Source: a virus | DNA: 40,145 nt | Direction: 5' to 3' (one strand) | IMG/VR virus record: IMGVR_UViG_3300042936_000235 | Location: 1 to 40,145 of that record | Part shown: one piece after another, positions 38,341-40,145 of the stretch | Position numbering within the stretch: the stretch's first letter is position 1 | Layout: each line of letters opens with the position of its first letter | Notes under the pieces: generated by a model | Databases searched by the model: none | Seen by the model: the letters and a program-made list of their open reading frames with translations, nothing else | Told to the model about the DNA's origin: nothing | Program-made: the position numbers and the translations under genes

Positions 38341-39408
38341 TTGGCAAAACCGTTTGACATTTCAAAGTTTCGAAAAGATATTACTAAGGCTATCGATGGT
38401 CTTAGCATTGGCTTTAATGATCCAACTGATTGGATCAGCACAGGCAATTATGCACTCAATTACCGTATTAGTGGTGATTTTAATAAAGGTATTCCTCTCG
38501 GCAAAGTTACAGTCTTCGCCGGCGAATCAGGTGCAGGTAAATCCTACATCTGCTCAGGAAATATTGTAAAACATGCCCAGCAACAGGGTATCTACGTTGT
38601 ACTAATCGACAGTGAAAACGCACTTGATGAATCTTGGCTTCACGCTCTCGGTGTTGATACGACTGAGGAAAAACTCCTCAAGATGAACATGGCAATGATT
38701 GATGACGTTGCAAAGACTATCTCTGACTTCATGAAGGGCTATAAAGCTATGAATGAAGAAGACAAGCCTAAGGTTCTGTTCGTCATTGACTCGCTCGGTA
38801 TGTTGCTCACTCCGACTGATGTTAATCAGTTCGAAGCAGGTGATATGAAGGGTGACATGGGTCGTAAGCCTAAGGCACTGACCTCACTCGTTCGTAACTG
38901 TGTAAACATGTTTGGTTCAAATAATGTTGGTCTTGTTGCTACTAATCACACTTATGCATCACAAGATATGTTTGACCCTGATGATAAGATTTCAGGTGGT
39001 CAGGGCTTCATCTATGCATCATCTATTGTTGTTGCTATGAAGAAGCTCAAGCTTAAGGAAGACGAAGACGGCAACAAGGTGAGTCAGGTTAATGGTATTC
39101 GTGCTGCTTGTAAGGTAATGAAAACTCGTTACGCAAAGCCGTTTGAATCTGTTCAAGTCAAGATTCCTTACACAACGGGCATGAGTCCTTACTCAGGTCT
39201 TACTGATATGTGTGAAGCATTGAAGATGCTCAACAAGGAAGGTAACTCACTCGTATATTCTAAGCTAGATGGAACTATCATTAAGAAGTTCCGTAAGGGT
39301 TGGGAAGCAAACGATGATGGCTGTCTTGACGCTATCATGGATGAGTTTGAAGCTAAGACTTCAATCAAGCATACCGCTCTAATCGAAGAAGAGGAAGTTG
39401 CAGAATGA
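38341..39408 (+). CDS. uvsX: RecA-like recombinase UvsX
   Basis: A 355-residue recombinase that starts at TTG (38341), with AAGGAGG ending about five bases upstream, a strong site that compensates for the rare start. Walker A is GESGAGKS (61-68), and VLFVIDSLGMLLTP is Walker B. DKISGGQGFIYASSIVVAMKKL corresponds to the L2/strand region of T4 UvsX, and YTTGMSPYSGLTDMCEAL matches the C-terminal 'GGIDPYSGLLDMA' block. It forms filaments on single-stranded DNA for strand exchange and recombination-dependent replication. It is coupled by an ATGA overlap to the next gene, and UvsY follows. Confidence 0.92.
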   Translation: MAKPFDISKFRKDITKAIDGLSIGFNDPTDWISTGNYALNYRISGDFNKGIPLGKVTVFAGESGAGKSYICSGNIVKHAQQQGIYVVLIDSENALDESWLHALGVDTTEEKLLKMNMAMIDDVAKTISDFMKGYKAMNEEDKPKVLFVIDSLGMLLTPTDVNQFEAGDMKGDMGRKPKALTSLVRNCVNMFGSNNVGLVATNHTYASQDMFDPDDKISGGQGFIYASSIVVAMKKLKLKEDEDGNKVSQVNGIRAACKVMKTRYAKPFESVQVKIPYTTGMSPYSGLTDMCEALKMLNKEGNSLVYSKLDGTIIKKFRKGWEANDDGCLDAIMDEFEAKTSIKHTALIEEEEVAE

Positions 39409-39683
39409 GCTTATCTCTTATCAATGAAGTTTGGAAGCTATTGAAGCCGAGCATCGAAGCAGGTGATACTGACGGTGCTGCTGAAACTCTAGTCAACTAT
39501 CTCGTTGAAGAAGAGGTTGCTTCTGCACATGAAATTAAGGCAGCGTTTCGAGGCGACAAGGATATCAAGGACGCACTGGACTTTTACTTAGAAACTCCAG
39601 AAGACGGTCATTATCACGAATCAGATGATGATGACTTCTTTGACGACATTGATCTAGACGACTTTGACGAAGACGAATACTGA
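39405..39683 (+). CDS. Small acidic protein between uvsX and uvsY
   Basis: A 92-residue protein. The first 60 residues are helical (SLSLINEVWKLLKPSIEAG, TLVNYLVEEEVASAHEIKAAF). The last 25 are almost entirely Asp/Glu with Phe and Ile (DDDDFFDDIDLDDFDEDEY), a charge pattern that mimics the acidic tail of gp32 or nucleic acid. The gene overlaps both uvsX and uvsY by a few bases, so it is made together with the recombination complex. A role as a regulator or DNA mimic is inference; no family with known function is recognised. Confidence 0.7.
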   Translation: MSLSLINEVWKLLKPSIEAGDTDGAAETLVNYLVEEEVASAHEIKAAFRGDKDIKDALDFYLETPEDGHYHESDDDDFFDDIDLDDFDEDEY

Positions 39684-40141
39684 TGACTTGGTACAGCAAG
39701 GTAACATCTGACTTAAGCTATTTGCCGGACTTCATTACTCACTATGAAGGTGAGTTGATTTCGGCAAAGAGTGATGTTAAGGTGCAAGGAAATGTTGAAA
39801 AGAACATTTCCTCACTACCTGGCGTAACTGAATACCGCTTCAATCAATTACAAGAGGTTGAAGCGGTATTACGGTACCTAGAAATTCAACTGCGTAAGAT
39901 TCGTAGAAAGCATTTTCAAAAGTATCTTGAAAAGTATAATCGTAACTTATCTAGCCGTGATGCTGAAAAGTATGTTGATGGTGAGGATGAAGTTATCGAT
40001 TATGAAGTATTAATTAACGAAGTAGCCTTGCTTCGTAACAAGTGGACAGGTATTATCAAGGCACTAGAGTCAAAGAACTTTATGCTTGGGCATGTAGTTC
40101 GTCTAAGAACCGCTGGTATGGAAGATATCTCAATTGGGTAA
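39683..40141 (+). CDS. uvsY: UvsY-like recombination mediator
   Basis: A 152-residue protein, close to the length of T4 UvsY (137). It starts on the A of the preceding TGA. The N-terminal helical part (YLPDFITHYEGELISAKSDV) is followed by a basic helix (VLRYLEIQLRKIRRKHFQKY), corresponding to the UvsY single-strand DNA binding region. The C-terminal ALESKNFMLGHVVRLRTAGME aligns with the end of T4 UvsY (IKSRGFAIKHIQDMRAFEAG). UvsY loads UvsX onto gp32-coated DNA. Gene order gp32-uvsX-uvsY is compact here. The stop lies five bases before the window end. Confidence 0.85.
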   Translation: MTWYSKVTSDLSYLPDFITHYEGELISAKSDVKVQGNVEKNISSLPGVTEYRFNQLQEVEAVLRYLEIQLRKIRRKHFQKYLEKYNRNLSSRDAEKYVDGEDEVIDYEVLINEVALLRNKWTGIIKALESKNFMLGHVVRLRTAGMEDISIG

Positions 40142-40145
40142 CTAC

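Noticed and set aside
1-40145. CRISPR arrays, insertion sequences, integrase or attachment sites
   Set aside because: No direct repeats with regular spacers, no transposase or integrase reading frame and no tRNA-like attachment site were seen; the only tRNA-like structure is the tmRNA acceptor arm.

Overview
This window is a piece of a tailed-phage genome of the T4 superfamily, most likely a myovirus of an alphaproteobacterium. The T4 core is clear on the right: large terminase (33414), a gp32-type single-strand DNA binding protein (37040), UvsX (38341) and UvsY (39683). DHFR and thymidylate synthase, a spanin pair, and TAAATA late-promoter boxes agree with this. The host inference rests on a circularly permuted, two-piece tmRNA gene at about 18211-18456. 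That architecture is typical of Alphaproteobacteria, and is also known from some cyanobacteria and betaproteobacteria. The DNA is AT-rich by eye, genes are tightly packed, and ATGA stop/start overlaps are common.

Layout. (1) 1-12343, plus strand: a biosynthetic block of small-molecule and sugar enzymes. It holds two radical SAM proteins, two SGNH-hydrolase-like proteins, two paralogous glycosyltransferase-like proteins, a GDP-mannose 3,5-epimerase, a UDP-glucose-dehydrogenase family enzyme, a shortened DegT-like aminotransferase, an amidinotransferase, a 2OG-oxygenase-like protein and a NodU/TobZ carbamoyltransferase. (2) 12351-16700: a giant FDFSWxPDP repeat protein broken by an in-frame amber codon. 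(3) 16697-19560: a minus-strand methyltransferase, three small plus-strand genes plus a secreted protein behind a consensus sigma70 promoter, the tmRNA, a second 2OG-oxygenase-like gene and a minus-strand sulfotransferase-like gene. (4) 19606-22023: a multidomain protein with nucleotidyltransferase, peptidoglycan-binding-like, GNAT and two ADP-ribosyltransferase-like modules. (5) 22055-25962: a MoxR ATPase and metallopeptidase/VWA pair, each behind its own sigma70 promoter, plus small genes. (6) 26022-30182: conserved phage proteins, DHFR, thymidylate synthase, small proteins and a full-length DegT aminotransferase. (7) 30189-32639: spanins, a candidate structural protein, and three tandem proteins with T4-like capsid-targeting N-termini. 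(8) 32670-40141: methyltransferase, terminase, a large candidate structural protein, then the recombination and replication genes.

Two promoter types can be read directly. One is TTGACA-N17-TATAAT-like (17344, 18175, 22344, 23895). The other is a TAAATA late box. At seven genes this box sits exactly five bases before the ATG, which places the expected start site on the A of the ATG, so leaderless late mRNAs are predicted. These boxes also settle the true starts of both minus-strand genes.

The observations I find most unusual are the phage-borne permuted tmRNA with a 13-residue tag, the leaderless late promoters, the apparently prohead-protease-cleavable polyvalent effector protein, the amber-interrupted repeat protein, and the aminotransferase/amidinotransferase/carbamoyltransferase block.
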